Program-made: the position numbers and the translations under genes
Source of the DNA: Salinibacillus kushneri
Lineage (GTDB): Bacteria > Bacillota > Bacilli > Bacillales > Alkalibacillaceae
Reading direction: 5' to 3'
Assembly: GCF_900111405.1 (NCBI RefSeq)
Contig: NZ_FOHJ01000005.1
Span: forward strand, 1 to 64,000
DNA: 64,000 nucleotides
Shown here: one piece after another, positions 10,887-20,119 of the stretch
Numbering within the stretch: the first letter of the stretch is position 1
How the letters are laid out: each line of letters starts with the position of its first letter
Notes under the pieces: generated by a model
What the model was told of the DNA's origin: nothing
Database searches by the model: none
Seen by the model: only the letters and a program-made list of their open reading frames with translations

Positions 10887-10925
10887 GGGCAAGTGCAAGG
10901 TGTTCACCTGCACTTGCTTTTTTTT
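10887..10925. terminator. Bidirectional terminator between AGCS gene and galM
   Basis: GCAAGTGCAAGGTG (10889-10902) pairs with CACCTGCACTTGC (10905-10917) with one bulged base. A T9 tract follows on the plus strand and CCCTTTTTATTA on the minus strand. The plus T-tract runs into the galM stop codon. Confidence 0.9.
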
Positions 10926-11961
10926 ATTTATCCAAGCCAAATTGAAATACTGTTCGTTTCTCATAATTCTGATGGGGATGCAAAAGCACACTTGGTAATC
11001 CAGTTTCGTGTAAGGACGCTGGTGAAGCCTGGGTTTCAAAGCATACGCCCAAATGCTTTTTTGATGTTCCTTCAGCAAGTTGAAGACCCTCAGCTAAATT
11101 ATTGGATGTATACATCACCATTCCCGGTTGGTCTGTTTGAATGGAAAGCACTCTGCCACTCTGTTCATCTTTTACTTTCACTTTTTGCGCAAGTCCTTTA
11201 TCATAAATATAATAATGATCATATCCATTTCCGGCTATATCATTTTGAGGGTGTGTACTACTCATGCCATCCTTCAATTTTCGACCACTTCTAAAGTCAA
11301 AAGGTGTATTCTCAACATCCAAAATTGTACCGGTCGGAATTAAATCTTCATCAAGCTCCAGAAAGTGATGACTGTCCATTCTCACTTGGTGATTTTCAAT
11401 CGTTTCCTTCAAATTCCCACTTAAGTTAAAATAGGAGTGATTGGTTAAGGTGAGTGGAGTTGTGTGATTTGTATTTGCCCGGTAGTCGATGATGAACTCA
11501 TTATTATTGGTTAAGGTGTAGAATAATTCTATTTGAACCTCACCTGGATATCCACCTTCTCCATCCTTACTCATATGATGCAGTTTAACTCCTGCCCCCC
11601 CCTCTTCTTCAAACAGTTCAGAATCCCATACCACCTGGTTTAGACCGTAAGAACCCCCATGTAAATGATGAGGTCCGTCATTTGCTTCTAAATCATAAGA
11701 TTGACCATTTAATTCAAAGCCTGCATGCTTGATTCTTCCAGCAACCCTTCCGATTACAGCACCAAGGAAATTAGTATCTTTTTCGTAATCCTTCACATTT
11801 TTATAGCCTAGTACTACATTTTCTAGGTTTCCTTCTCTATCAGGTACCAAAATCTTTGTAATGATTCCTCCATAATTAAGTACATGGACTTCCATGCCAA
11901 AATCATTTTTCAGAATATAGCTAGTCCAATTTTCTGCAACCCGATTTGTATAAATCTCCAT
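10924..11961 (-). CDS. galM: Aldose 1-epimerase (mutarotase)
   Basis: The 345-residue protein interconverts alpha and beta anomers of aldoses, here most likely xylose released by XynB. Signatures are GRVAGRIKHAGF (about 71-82), the HHLHGG histidine site (about 98-103), TNHSYFNLSG with the second catalytic histidine, and CFETQASPAS with the catalytic glutamate near the C-terminus. It is the last gene of the leftward xylose/xyloside cluster, 93 bp after xynB. A decayed copy of the same family lies upstream between xynP and xylT. Confidence 0.92.
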   Translation of the reverse strand: MEIYTNRVAENWTSYILKNDFGMEVHVLNYGGIITKILVPDREGNLENVVLGYKNVKDYEKDTNFLGAVIGRVAGRIKHAGFELNGQSYDLEANDGPHHLHGGSYGLNQVVWDSELFEEEGGAGVKLHHMSKDGEGGYPGEVQIELFYTLTNNNEFIIDYRANTNHTTPLTLTNHSYFNLSGNLKETIENHQVRMDSHHFLELDEDLIPTGTILDVENTPFDFRSGRKLKDGMSSTHPQNDIAGNGYDHYYIYDKGLAQKVKVKDEQSGRVLSIQTDQPGMVMYTSNNLAEGLQLAEGTSKKHLGVCFETQASPASLHETGLPSVLLHPHQNYEKRTVFQFGLDK

Positions 11962-12054
11962 AAGAAAATCACTACCTCTATAAATAATTTTTACACCACT
12001 TGGACCTTTAATGAGTAATCAGAAGGTTGCCCCAGCGTGACAACCTCACGTGAT

Positions 12055-13665
12055 TTACTCTTTTTCTCTGTAAATAAAATAATCAAACTCAGCAGGACAA
12101 TCCCTTCCAGAAGTATCCTGACATTGCATTCCAACAAATGCTCCTGTAAAGAATCCCCCACCTCGAATGTAATCATCTGATAACTTATACGAATAGAAAT
12201 CGATTGGAATTAATGTCCAATTTTCGCCATCAAAGGAATAAGAGTAACGATAGATGTTTGTTTCAACCTCAACTCGGAGATAAACATACTTAACAGAATC
12301 AGGAATATTGATTTCCTTCCCCTTTAACGGCTGGTCAAACGTAAAGTTATCGCATGTCGTCAGGTTTAGAATTCTTCCCTTTTCTTCATCCCAGGTAATT
12401 TGAAGCGCAGTCCAATTTTCCGTATTGTAATAATTTACCAGACCCGCCGCTTGCTGGAACGACTCTGGCTGAAATGACACTTTTGTTTCAGCCATAAAGT
12501 TAAAATGCTGCCAGCGTCTTGCTACAAAGGCCTGCTTAAATTTTGAAGTTAATGAATCTTTTCCATATAGGCGAAGATGCCCGGGGTTATCTGTTAAAGA
12601 TAACGTGTCGTCTTCCAGCGGGATGCGCAAGGTTTGGAAATGAGAATTTAACACCTTTTGATTGAAATCATCTTTTTCCGGGTAATCTCTCTCCCATTTG
12701 ACTTCTTCAATATTGGGGCCATCTATTTGTTGAGCAGGCTGATTACCACCGACAACATAAGGCCAGCCCTCTTTCCATTCTAATCTTTGAATCGCGGTTT
12801 CACGGCCAAGAGGACAATATCCCCGTGGATCAAGTAATGGCTGTCCTTCTTGAGGCAATGGCCGCCCCGTTAAATGAACTAAAAACCATTCATCAGTATG
12901 TGTTTTTACAATTGAAGCATGTCCTGCCTTTTGTAATGGGTTTCGCGGATAAGGCCAGGATGTTATTAATGGGTTGTCCGGATGAACCTCATAAGGGCCT
13001 TTTAGATGTCTGGACCTTGCTATGGTAGCCGCATGTTCAAATCGAGTTCCTCCTTCTGCTGTTAATAAATAGTAATAGCCATCTATTTTATAGAGATGTG
13101 GGGCTTCTGTTAGTTTAATATCTGTACCTTTAAAAATAACTTCAGGTTTTCCTATCAATCTTCCTTGATTATGATTGTATTCCTGTAGGACAATTCCATA
13201 AAAATTATGGTTACCTACTCGGGGATCCCAAAGCATATTTACTAAATACTTCCTTCCATCATCATCATGGAACAAAGACGGATCGAAACCGGAACTATTT
13301 AAATAAATCGGTTCAGACCATTCTCCGTCGATTTGATCGCATGTTACTAAATAGTTATGGGCATCCTTCCATTGTCCTTCTGTTACTTTTACATCGGTAT
13401 AAATTAACCAAAATCGTCCATCATGATAGGATAATTGTGGAGCCCAAATTCCACCTGAATCAGGATTACCGCTCATGTTTAATTGACTTAAACGATTTAA
13501 AGGTCTTGCAATAAGACGCCAATTTTTTAAATCTTTTGAGTGATAAATCCCCACGCCAGGAAACCATTCAAATGTGGATACAGCTATATAATAATCATCC
13601 CCTGCACGACAAATACTTGGATCAGGATTAAAACCCGTTAAAATTGGATTTGTTATTGTTGTCAT
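12055..13665 (-). CDS. xynB: Beta-xylosidase, glycoside hydrolase family 43
   Basis: The 536-residue enzyme hydrolyses xylo-oligosaccharides to xylose. The five-bladed GH43 propeller is marked by [15 protein letters not shown] (catalytic base Asp near residue 15), [17 protein letters not shown] (pKa-modulating Asp) and [15 protein letters not shown] (acid Glu near residue 190). A C-terminal beta-sandwich (about 330-536) follows, as in Bacillus XynB. An open frame runs upstream, but AAGGAGG is placed for the ATG at 13665, so I start there. No signal peptide: cytoplasmic. It pairs with the transporter XynP just upstream, as in the xynPB operon. Confidence 0.95.
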   Translation of the reverse strand: MTTITNPILTGFNPDPSICRAGDDYYIAVSTFEWFPGVGIYHSKDLKNWRLIARPLNRLSQLNMSGNPDSGGIWAPQLSYHDGRFWLIYTDVKVTEGQWKDAHNYLVTCDQIDGEWSEPIYLNSSGFDPSLFHDDDGRKYLVNMLWDPRVGNHNFYGIVLQEYNHNQGRLIGKPEVIFKGTDIKLTEAPHLYKIDGYYYLLTAEGGTRFEHAATIARSRHLKGPYEVHPDNPLITSWPYPRNPLQKAGHASIVKTHTDEWFLVHLTGRPLPQEGQPLLDPRGYCPLGRETAIQRLEWKEGWPYVVGGNQPAQQIDGPNIEEVKWERDYPEKDDFNQKVLNSHFQTLRIPLEDDTLSLTDNPGHLRLYGKDSLTSKFKQAFVARRWQHFNFMAETKVSFQPESFQQAAGLVNYYNTENWTALQITWDEEKGRILNLTTCDNFTFDQPLKGKEINIPDSVKYVYLRVEVETNIYRYSYSFDGENWTLIPIDFYSYKLSDDYIRGGGFFTGAFVGMQCQDTSGRDCPAEFDYFIYREKE

Positions 13666-13745
13666 ATCAATCAACCTCCTTACAATTTTGCATACTTTAC
13701 CCCAATTCTCATAAATCTCATTTTGCAAAATTATCCTTCTATCAA

Positions 13746-15158
13746 TTATTTTAACAAACTCTTAGAACGATCATCACCAATTCTCCCGAGCTGAATTTCA
13801 TCTTTTATTTGAGGAAGGTACTTTTCATATTTTAATAGGGCCATTGTGATTAACATGAGAATTACCATAGCAAGTGGAAAATAAATCAACATGGTTTTCA
13901 TAGCAAATATGGCACCACCTGATTGAGAAGATGCGCTAGCCATATATCCGCCAAATTGTAACGACCAGCCAACTAGAGCAGAAGTAATCCCTTGTCCAAT
14001 TTTCATCCCTGCACTAGTTAAACTAAATACAGAACCTTGAACTGGAACTCCTGTTTTCCAATATACTAAGTCCCCAACATCAGCAACAATAGCACTAAGA
14101 GCAGCCTGCAATGGAACTAAACCGATTGCATTAACGACCAAACCAATGATTAATAAAGTCAGGTTTTCAGAAAAAATCGTCATAATCGCATAGGCAACAA
14201 TCGATATAGCCAAACCTGTATTAACACTCTTTTTTACTCCAAATTTTGCAGCCAATTTTGGAGCTAAGAATAACCCAATTACCATTGGTAACAAGGCTGC
14301 CATACTTAACAAGCCCATCACGTCTTCATTTCCAAAAATATATGTAGCATAATAAACACGTATACCGTTTTCTGTCTGTCTTAAGTACCATAGAAGGTAT
14401 AATACCAACGCTAAAATAAAATACTTATCGGTAAATAGTACTTTCAAAATCGGACCAAAAGACGTTTTTTGTCCCTCGTACTTCTTTTTCGCAATATTTC
14501 TTTCCTTAACATACCAGCCTGTAATCATTAATGGAACAGCACATAATAAAGCATAGATAGCAGAAGTAGCTGTCCAGCCTTTTTGGCCACCACCAAAGGC
14601 ATCTACTATATAAGTTGTAAATGTAGTAATTGATAACACGGCAACGTTAGCAAAAATAAAGCGAATACTACCTAATGAAACACGATCTTTTTTAACATTT
14701 GTCATAAATGAAGTGAGCGAGGAATAAGCTACATTATTTGCCGTGTAAAATATAGATGAAATAAGAAAATAAACGAGAAAAATATAGATGATTTTCCCTG
14801 TTTGACCTAACGAACTTGGGACATTAAATAGAGCAAACGTTAAAAAACCTAAAATAGGGGCTGTCCAAAAAACCCACGGTCTTGCTTTCCCCATCTTGGA
14901 ATTGGTATTATCAATAACTGTCCCCATAAATAAATCTGTGAATCCATCTGAGATACGAGCAATTAAAATAATGGTTCCAATAATCCCCGCTGCTATCCCG
15001 ACTGTATCCGTCATATAAATGGTTATAAAAGATGCAATAAACGTCCAGGAATAGTTCGCACCAAAATCCCCTAAACCAAACGTAAGCTTCTCGCTCATAT
15101 GTAGTTTTTGATTGGGTATAGTTCTCGTATTATTTACTTCCTGTTGGGCTGTTTCCAA
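13746..15158 (-). CDS. xynP: Xyloside:cation symporter (GPH family)
   Basis: The 470-residue, 12-span transporter is of the glycoside-pentoside-hexuronide family. It shows [20 protein letters not shown] at the first helix and [20 protein letters not shown], the conserved GPH helix-2/3 loop with acidic residues. It probably imports xylobiose or xylosides for XynB. The frame is open 35 codons further upstream, but AAGGAGGTGGGGAGG stands directly before a TTG at 15158, which gives the usual family length. The upstream extension instead overlaps a galM relic in another frame. Confidence 0.9.
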   Translation of the reverse strand: METAQQEVNNTRTIPNQKLHMSEKLTFGLGDFGANYSWTFIASFITIYMTDTVGIAAGIIGTIILIARISDGFTDLFMGTVIDNTNSKMGKARPWVFWTAPILGFLTFALFNVPSSLGQTGKIIYIFLVYFLISSIFYTANNVAYSSLTSFMTNVKKDRVSLGSIRFIFANVAVLSITTFTTYIVDAFGGGQKGWTATSAIYALLCAVPLMITGWYVKERNIAKKKYEGQKTSFGPILKVLFTDKYFILALVLYLLWYLRQTENGIRVYYATYIFGNEDVMGLLSMAALLPMVIGLFLAPKLAAKFGVKKSVNTGLAISIVAYAIMTIFSENLTLLIIGLVVNAIGLVPLQAALSAIVADVGDLVYWKTGVPVQGSVFSLTSAGMKIGQGITSALVGWSLQFGGYMASASSQSGGAIFAMKTMLIYFPLAMVILMLITMALLKYEKYLPQIKDEIQLGRIGDDRSKSLLK

Positions 15159-15261
15159 CCTCCCCACCTCCTTATTTATCTCACCATCAAGATGAAGCCA
15201 ATCATATTTATTTATTTTTAACAAAGGATGTAACCCCTTACAATCAAATGAAAAGTTAGCC

Positions 15262-15340
15262 ATTTGTCATTGACTTCCAAATCATAAGTCGAGTCACTCC
15301 ATTTAAAGCTCGCCTGCTTTATTCTTCCTGAAACATAAGA
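15262..15340 (-). pseudogene. Remnant of a second galM (aldose 1-epimerase) gene
   Basis: Read leftward from 15340, this intergenic stretch codes for GRIK-A-F, then YDLE and ND, with the same spacing as residues 75-95 of the intact GalM (GRIKHAGF, then SYDLEAND). The DNA is also similar base by base to that part of galM. No start codon, ribosome-binding site or further homologous frame remains, and the frame closes soon after. It is a gene relic between xylT and xynP, suggesting that the operon once carried galM here. Confidence 0.65.
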
Positions 15341-15362
15341 GAGGATAATAGTATCCTCTCTT
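15337..15362 (-). terminator. Hairpin after xylT, possible weak terminator
   Basis: AAGAGAGGATA (15337-15347) pairs perfectly with TATCCTCTCTT (15352-15362). It lies 20 bp after the xylT stop, but the T-tract on the minus strand is poor. It may be a partial terminator or an mRNA-stabilising hairpin that lowers xynP-xynB-galM expression. Confidence 0.5.
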
Positions 15363-15381
15363 CTTTCAGTCAATAATTACT

Positions 15382-16815
15382 TTACATATTAGAAATATAT
15401 TGAGTGTCCGAATTTTTGTGATCCTCTTTTTTCCACAAACTCTCTAATTGTTCTAGTGATTTTCCTTTTGTTTCAGGAACCATCTTCCATACAAAGAGTA
15501 CAGAAATAACACTCATTAAGCCATAAAATCCATAAGTTAATCCCCCACTAATATCAATCATTGCAGGATATGTCGATGAGATAAAAAAGTTTGCTGCCCA
15601 TTGCGCCGCAACTGCTATGGCCATAGCTTGTCCTCGTATTTTATTTGGGAAGATTTCAGATAGTAATACCCAGCATACGGGACCCCAGGACATCATAAAA
15701 GAAGCTGTGTAAAGTACAATGAAAATCAATGTCCATATTCCAAAAATTTCATTCTGAGCTAATATTGCAACACCAAACATTCCAATGGCCATTCCAATTG
15801 AACCAATTATTAAAAGTGGTTTACGTCCCCATTTGTCAACTTTCTGAATCGCAATTATGGTAAATCCGACATTTACAACACCCATAATAACCGTTTGAAG
15901 CATTGAGGCATTAGCGCCTGCACCCATACTTTCAAAAATGCGTGGTGCATAATATAAGGCTACATTAATACCAACGAATTGTTGGAATACAGATAATAAC
16001 ACACCCACTATAACTACAGTTTTTCCGAAAGCAAATAGTTTTCCACTCGTTTTTTGGGCATTTAATGATGCGGTAATATCAGATAAAACCTCTTTTGCTT
16101 TTTCCTTGGATCCATTAATTTTTGCCAGGATATTAAAGGCTTGATCTTTTTTGTTTTTCAATACTAAATATCTTGGTGTTTCAGGAACATAAAATAATAA
16201 TATAAAAAATAACAATGCTGGTATAGCTTCTGAAGCAAACATAAATCTCCAGCCAAATTGATTAATCCATGTAGGTGGTTGGCCATTTGCTATACCCCAA
16301 TTCACAAAATAAACGACTAATTGTCCAAAAATGACAGCAAATTGGTACCATGATACTAACTTTCCACGTGTTTCCTGAGGTGAAATTTCACCAATATAAG
16401 TTGGTGAAATGGCAGAAGCTATACCGACGCCTACTCCACCTAATATTCTATAAAAGTTAAACATAATCAATAGACCCATTGTTGGTTCATTAAAGTCAAA
16501 AAATAGAAATTCTGGATAAGCAGATCCTAAAGCTGAAAGTAAAAATAATAATGCAGCTAATATCAGGGAATTCTTTCGTCCTATGTTGTTTGAAAAGAAT
16601 CCAGAAATTAAACCTCCTATAATACAGCCTATTAAAGCACTAGAAACTGTTAATCCATGAATAAATGAGCCTAAGCCCAGACTTTCTATTAAGTAAACTT
16701 CTACTGATTGCTCGGCACCAGAAATAACAGCTGTATCATAACCAAATAACAATCCTCCTAAAGTTGCAATTAACGCTATAGCAAAGACGTATAAATGATT
16801 CTTTTTAGTGTTCAT
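15382..16815 (-). CDS. xylT: Xylose:H+ symporter (sugar porter MFS family)
   Basis: The 477-residue, 12-helix major facilitator imports D-xylose with a proton. Sugar-porter motifs are present: GGLLFGYDTAVISG in helix 1, NNIGRKNSLILAALL (loop 2-3), an RILGGVGVGIASA stretch, PETPRYLV at the end of helix 6, and a second set with VDKWGRKPLL and PETKGKSLEQLE at the C-terminus. The position after xylA-xylB supports xylose. The ATG at 16815 lacks a clear ribosome-binding site; a ten-codon leader frame overlaps it (see the small leader frame entry). Confidence 0.9.
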   Translation of the reverse strand: MNTKKNHLYVFAIALIATLGGLLFGYDTAVISGAEQSVEVYLIESLGLGSFIHGLTVSSALIGCIIGGLISGFFSNNIGRKNSLILAALLFLLSALGSAYPEFLFFDFNEPTMGLLIMFNFYRILGGVGVGIASAISPTYIGEISPQETRGKLVSWYQFAVIFGQLVVYFVNWGIANGQPPTWINQFGWRFMFASEAIPALLFFILLFYVPETPRYLVLKNKKDQAFNILAKINGSKEKAKEVLSDITASLNAQKTSGKLFAFGKTVVIVGVLLSVFQQFVGINVALYYAPRIFESMGAGANASMLQTVIMGVVNVGFTIIAIQKVDKWGRKPLLIIGSIGMAIGMFGVAILAQNEIFGIWTLIFIVLYTASFMMSWGPVCWVLLSEIFPNKIRGQAMAIAVAAQWAANFFISSTYPAMIDISGGLTYGFYGLMSVISVLFVWKMVPETKGKSLEQLESLWKKEDHKNSDTQYISNM

Positions 16816-16837
16816 ATATTTGGTAAGAGCCTGTCAT
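16805..16837 (-). other. Possible ten-codon leader frame overlapping the xylT start
   Basis: An ATG at 16837 opens a frame of ten codons that ends at 16805, overlapping the xylT ATG (16815) in another frame. The only strong purine-rich ribosome-binding sequence (GGAGGGAGTAGGAG, 16851-16864) is 13 bases before this ATG and 35 before xylT. Translation of xylT may depend on reinitiation. This is inference from spacing only. Confidence 0.3.
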
Positions 16838-16889
16838 ATTACTTAATAAGCTCCTACTCCCTCCTCCCTTCTGATGAAACGGATACACA

Positions 16890-16903
16890 TTAAAACGCTT
16901 TCT
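16890..16903. promoter_or_regulatory. Candidate cre (CcpA) site upstream of xylT
   Basis: TTAAAACGCTTTCT fits the Bacillus catabolite-responsive element TG-NAAN-CG-NWNN-CW with one mismatch (TT for TG). It lies in the xylB-xylT gap, where it could impose carbon catabolite repression on the transporter part of the cluster. Confidence 0.5.
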
Positions 16904-16942
16904 TTTTAACAAAAATAAAATCATTATTAATAGGGGTTGTAC

Positions 16943-16970
16943 GAACAGGCATACTGAATGTTACCTGTTC
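16943..16970 (-). other. Hairpin after xylB
   Basis: GAACAGG (16943-16949) pairs with CCTGTTC (16964-16970), 18 bp beyond the xylB stop. There is no T-tract. It is probably a processing or stabilising hairpin rather than a terminator. Confidence 0.4.
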
Positions 16971-16987
16971 ATACTTAAATATAAATT

Positions 16988-18487
16988 TTAAACCCTGAAA
17001 TTCATTAAGCTCTTATTTATTGTTGCAGTTGTGTCATAGATTTGTTTATACAACGTAAATAATACTTGATATTTCTTAACATTCTCTTTGATAGGTTCAT
17101 ATATTTTTTCTTTTTGTAAAAAGGCTTCCGTACATTTCTCAAGCGATTCAAACCACCCACAACCATATGCAGCTATCATTGCAGCCCCCATACCAGGACC
17201 TTGCTCATTTGATAATTTAATGATTTTAGCATTGAAAATATCAGCTTGCATTTGAAGCCAGGTGTCATTTTTTGCTCCTCCGCCAATCGATATGATACTC
17301 TCAATTTGTTTTCCTTGATTACGGAAGATTTCGACAGATTCATTTAATGAAAATGTAATCCCTTCCAAAACAGCACGTACTAAATGCCTTTGTTCGTGGG
17401 AACTATCCAATCCGATAAAACTGCCTCGAATCGATGAATCAAAATGCGGAGTTCGCTCCCCTGCAATATAAGGAGTAAATAACAATCCATTTGCTCCTGG
17501 TGGAACCGAATCGACCTCTTTTACGAATTGATCAAAAGATTGATCCTTTGCTAAAACATCTTTAAGCCAATTTAGACTGAAACCCGCTCCCAGTGTGACC
17601 CCCATCGTATAATAGGCGTTAGGGGCACCATGATTAAAATAATGAACTTTTCCTTGAAACTCTTTATCCCCTCGATTTTCGTAGGCTAGCACAACCCCAG
17701 ATGTTCCAATACTCGCTAGTGTATGTCCATCTTTTAAAATGCCTGATCCTATCGCGCCACAGGCGTTATCCGCTCCACCCGCAAATACACGGGTGGAAGC
17801 AGACAATCCAGTTTCTCTTGCAACTTCAGAAGATAGTGTTCCTACTTCATCATGTGAGGCAACAAGTGGCGGACAGATATCCTCATTAATATCCAGTAAA
17901 CGACAAATCTCTTTACTCCACTTTTTTTGTGTGACATCCAGCAGGAGTGTTCCAGCGGCATCTGAGTATTCCATATTTAACGATTCCGTTAGCTTTAGGC
18001 GAACATAATCTTTCGGTAATAGAAATGTATCTACTTTCTGATAGATATCAGGTTCATGTTTTTTGACCCACAAAAGCTTCGGTAAAGTAAACCCTTCCAA
18101 AGCAAGATTTTTCGTAATCTCCAGTAATCGATCTTTTCCGACTTCATCATAAATTTGTTGACACTCTTCTGTTGTTCGTGTGTCATTCCATAAAATAGCG
18201 TTACGGAGAACCTTTTGATGTTCATCGAGCAAGACTAAGCTGTGCATTTGACCGGAAAAACTAATTCCTTCTATGTCTTCTGGATCCCCTTCAAATCCAT
18301 TCATAACGTCTGTTAGCCCTGCTATCGTCTGATGAACCCAGTCTTCTGGATTTTGTTCACTAAAGCCGGTTTTTTCCTGAATTAATGAATATTCTTTTGA
18401 AACCTCCTGCGTTACTTGACCTTGTTGATTGATTAACAGGACTTTGACCGCACTTGTTCCTAAATCGACACCGATTACATATTTCAT
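16988..18487 (-). CDS. xylB: Xylulokinase
   Basis: The 499-residue FGGY-family kinase phosphorylates D-xylulose to xylulose 5-phosphate. Visible are the N-terminal phosphate loop IGVDLGTSAVKVLL, GISFSGQMHSLVLLD with the conserved substrate motif, GGADNACGAIGSG (about 255-267) and GGGAKNDTWLQMQAD (about 400-415). I start at the ATG at 18487, which follows GGAGAGGAATTCAC, rather than 14 codons upstream inside the xylA end. It is 25 bp downstream of xylA, in one operon. Confidence 0.95.
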   Translation of the reverse strand: MKYVIGVDLGTSAVKVLLINQQGQVTQEVSKEYSLIQEKTGFSEQNPEDWVHQTIAGLTDVMNGFEGDPEDIEGISFSGQMHSLVLLDEHQKVLRNAILWNDTRTTEECQQIYDEVGKDRLLEITKNLALEGFTLPKLLWVKKHEPDIYQKVDTFLLPKDYVRLKLTESLNMEYSDAAGTLLLDVTQKKWSKEICRLLDINEDICPPLVASHDEVGTLSSEVARETGLSASTRVFAGGADNACGAIGSGILKDGHTLASIGTSGVVLAYENRGDKEFQGKVHYFNHGAPNAYYTMGVTLGAGFSLNWLKDVLAKDQSFDQFVKEVDSVPPGANGLLFTPYIAGERTPHFDSSIRGSFIGLDSSHEQRHLVRAVLEGITFSLNESVEIFRNQGKQIESIISIGGGAKNDTWLQMQADIFNAKIIKLSNEQGPGMGAAMIAAYGCGWFESLEKCTEAFLQKEKIYEPIKENVKKYQVLFTLYKQIYDTTATINKSLMNFRV

Positions 18488-18512
18488 GTGAATTCCTCTC
18501 CTAAACTGAAAT

Positions 18513-19841
18513 CTACTTATTTTGAGCATAGGCTGTTAACAAATATTGATTAATCGTAGCTTTAATTTTTTCTAACTGACCTGACTTATGGTGAATTTCT
18601 GTTAACCCTAGTGCATGTTCTTCCAGCTTATGAAAGTCTGTCTTTCCTTCCATAATATCCAGACCAATTCCTTCTGTATAGCTGTCATAACGATCTTGAA
18701 CAACATTTTCCAACACTTGATCATCAAGTAGGTTTTGAGCGACTTTTAAGCCAACAGCAAAACTATCCATTCCGGCTATATGTGCGTGAAATAAGTCCTC
18801 TGGCTTAAAGGAGCCTCTTCTTACTTTAGCGTCAAAGTTTAGACCACCTTTTCCAAGTCCGCCATTTTTAACGATTTCATACATAGCGAGAGTAGTCGAA
18901 TAGAGGTCTGTCGGAAATTCATCCGTATCCCATCCAAGTAACGGATGTCCCTGATTAGCGTCTACTGAACCCAGCATATTTACAGCACGTGCATAATGTA
19001 GTTCGTGCTCAAACGTGTGACCTGCTAACGTGGCATGGTTTGCTTCTATATTAAATTTAATATAGTCTTGTAAATCATAATGTTGTAAGAATGCATAACC
19101 ACTTGCCACATCAAAATCATATTGGTGGCTTGTTGGCTCTTTTGGCTTAGGTTCAATTAAAAACTGACCATCAAAGCCGATTTCTTTGGCATACTCGACC
19201 GCCATATGATAGAAGCGACCCAAGTTATCTAATTCCAGTTTCATATCTGTATTAAGAAGGGTTTCATATCCTTCACGTCCACCCCAGAATACGTAATTTT
19301 GTCCACCTAACTCTTTACCAATTTCTAACCCTTTTTTTACTTTAGCTGCCGCATTAGCGTAAACATCCGCATTATTGGCCGAAGCTGCGCCATGAAGAAA
19401 ACGCGGATTGGTAAAGTTATTTGCCGTATTCCAAAGGAGTTTTGTTTTGGAATCTTTCATATAATCTTTGATCATTGCAACAATCGTATCTAAATTTTGA
19501 TTGGTTTCTCTTAAACTATTTCCTTCAGGTGCAATATCTACATCATGGAAGCAGAAAAACGGTACATTTAGTTTTTCAAAAAATTCAAAAGCTGCCTCAA
19601 CACGTGCTTTTGCTAAATCCATTCCTTCATATTTATCCCAAGGGCGTTCTGCTGTTCCTGTTCCAAATGGATCGGATAAATCCTCCGTAAAAGTATGCCA
19701 ATAGGCTACGGCGAAACGTAAATAGTCTTCCATTGTTTTGCCACCAATTTTTTCCTCAGGATTATAAAACTTAAATGCATATGGATTGGTTGACCCAGGT
19801 CTTTCATATTTAATGCTTTGAATGTTTGGAAAGAAACTCAT
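18513..19841 (-). CDS. xylA: Xylose isomerase
   Basis: The 442-residue class II xylose isomerase converts D-xylose to D-xylulose with two divalent metals. Characteristic elements are [12 protein letters not shown] with the ring-opening His/Asp, [36 protein letters not shown] with the metal-binding Glu and bridging Lys, and [19 protein letters not shown]. The ATG at 19841 follows GAGAGGAGATATG. It is the first gene of the leftward xyl operon, with promoter and putative XylR operator immediately upstream and xylR divergent. Confidence 0.97.
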   Translation of the reverse strand: MSFFPNIQSIKYERPGSTNPYAFKFYNPEEKIGGKTMEDYLRFAVAYWHTFTEDLSDPFGTGTAERPWDKYEGMDLAKARVEAAFEFFEKLNVPFFCFHDVDIAPEGNSLRETNQNLDTIVAMIKDYMKDSKTKLLWNTANNFTNPRFLHGAASANNADVYANAAAKVKKGLEIGKELGGQNYVFWGGREGYETLLNTDMKLELDNLGRFYHMAVEYAKEIGFDGQFLIEPKPKEPTSHQYDFDVASGYAFLQHYDLQDYIKFNIEANHATLAGHTFEHELHYARAVNMLGSVDANQGHPLLGWDTDEFPTDLYSTTLAMYEIVKNGGLGKGGLNFDAKVRRGSFKPEDLFHAHIAGMDSFAVGLKVAQNLLDDQVLENVVQDRYDSYTEGIGLDIMEGKTDFHKLEEHALGLTEIHHKSGQLEKIKATINQYLLTAYAQNK

Positions 19842-19895
19842 CGTTCATATCTCCTCTCTATTTATGAAACTAATAGATCAATCTTTGTTTATCTT

Positions 19896-19933
19896 TTAAA
19901 CTAAGTTTAACCGTAACTGAAAACGTTGTCAAT
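19896..19933 (-). promoter_or_regulatory. xylA promoter with putative XylR operator
   Basis: On the minus strand TTGACA (19928-19933) and TAAACT (19904-19909) are separated by 18 bp. The palindrome TTAAACTAAGTTTAA (19896-19910, seven-base arms around one base) covers the -10, a natural site for the ROK repressor XylR. A cre-like GAAAAACGTTGTCA overlaps the -35 but has one extra base between the half-sites, so I do not count it as a cre. Confidence 0.75.
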
Positions 19934-20078
19934 CATTCATAGTTAAAAAATTATAAAATTTCCTCATTTCTATCGTTTGTTGACACGTTTTCTGACCTGA
20001 AGAACTATATATATAGCTCTATTAATTTATTTATTAAACAAAGTTTTGCTATTTTAGTACAATACAATCAATTTTTTG

Positions 20079-20087
20079 TGGTAAAAT
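20079..20087 (+). promoter_or_regulatory. xylR promoter (extended -10)
   Basis: TGG-TAAAAT at 20079-20087 is an extended -10 element 33 bp before the xylR ATG. No good -35 is seen. Weak constitutive expression would suit a repressor gene. Confidence 0.5.
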
Positions 20088-20119
20088 GAAGGAAATACCT
20101 ACGATTGAGGAGATAAGGC

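Noticed and set aside
11991-12176. Frame reading through the xynB end into EVVTLGQPSDYSLKVQVV
   Set aside because: It looks coding over its last 20 codons and could be a relic of a lost gene end, but I recognise no family and it is too short to support.
13666-13728. N-terminal extension of XynB
   Set aside because: AAGGAGG lies inside it, and GH43 xylosidases start near the ATG at 13665.
19919-19932. cre site at the xylA promoter
   Set aside because: The half-sites are separated by one extra base (TGAAAAACGTTGTCA), so it does not fit the CcpA consensus; kept only as a remark.
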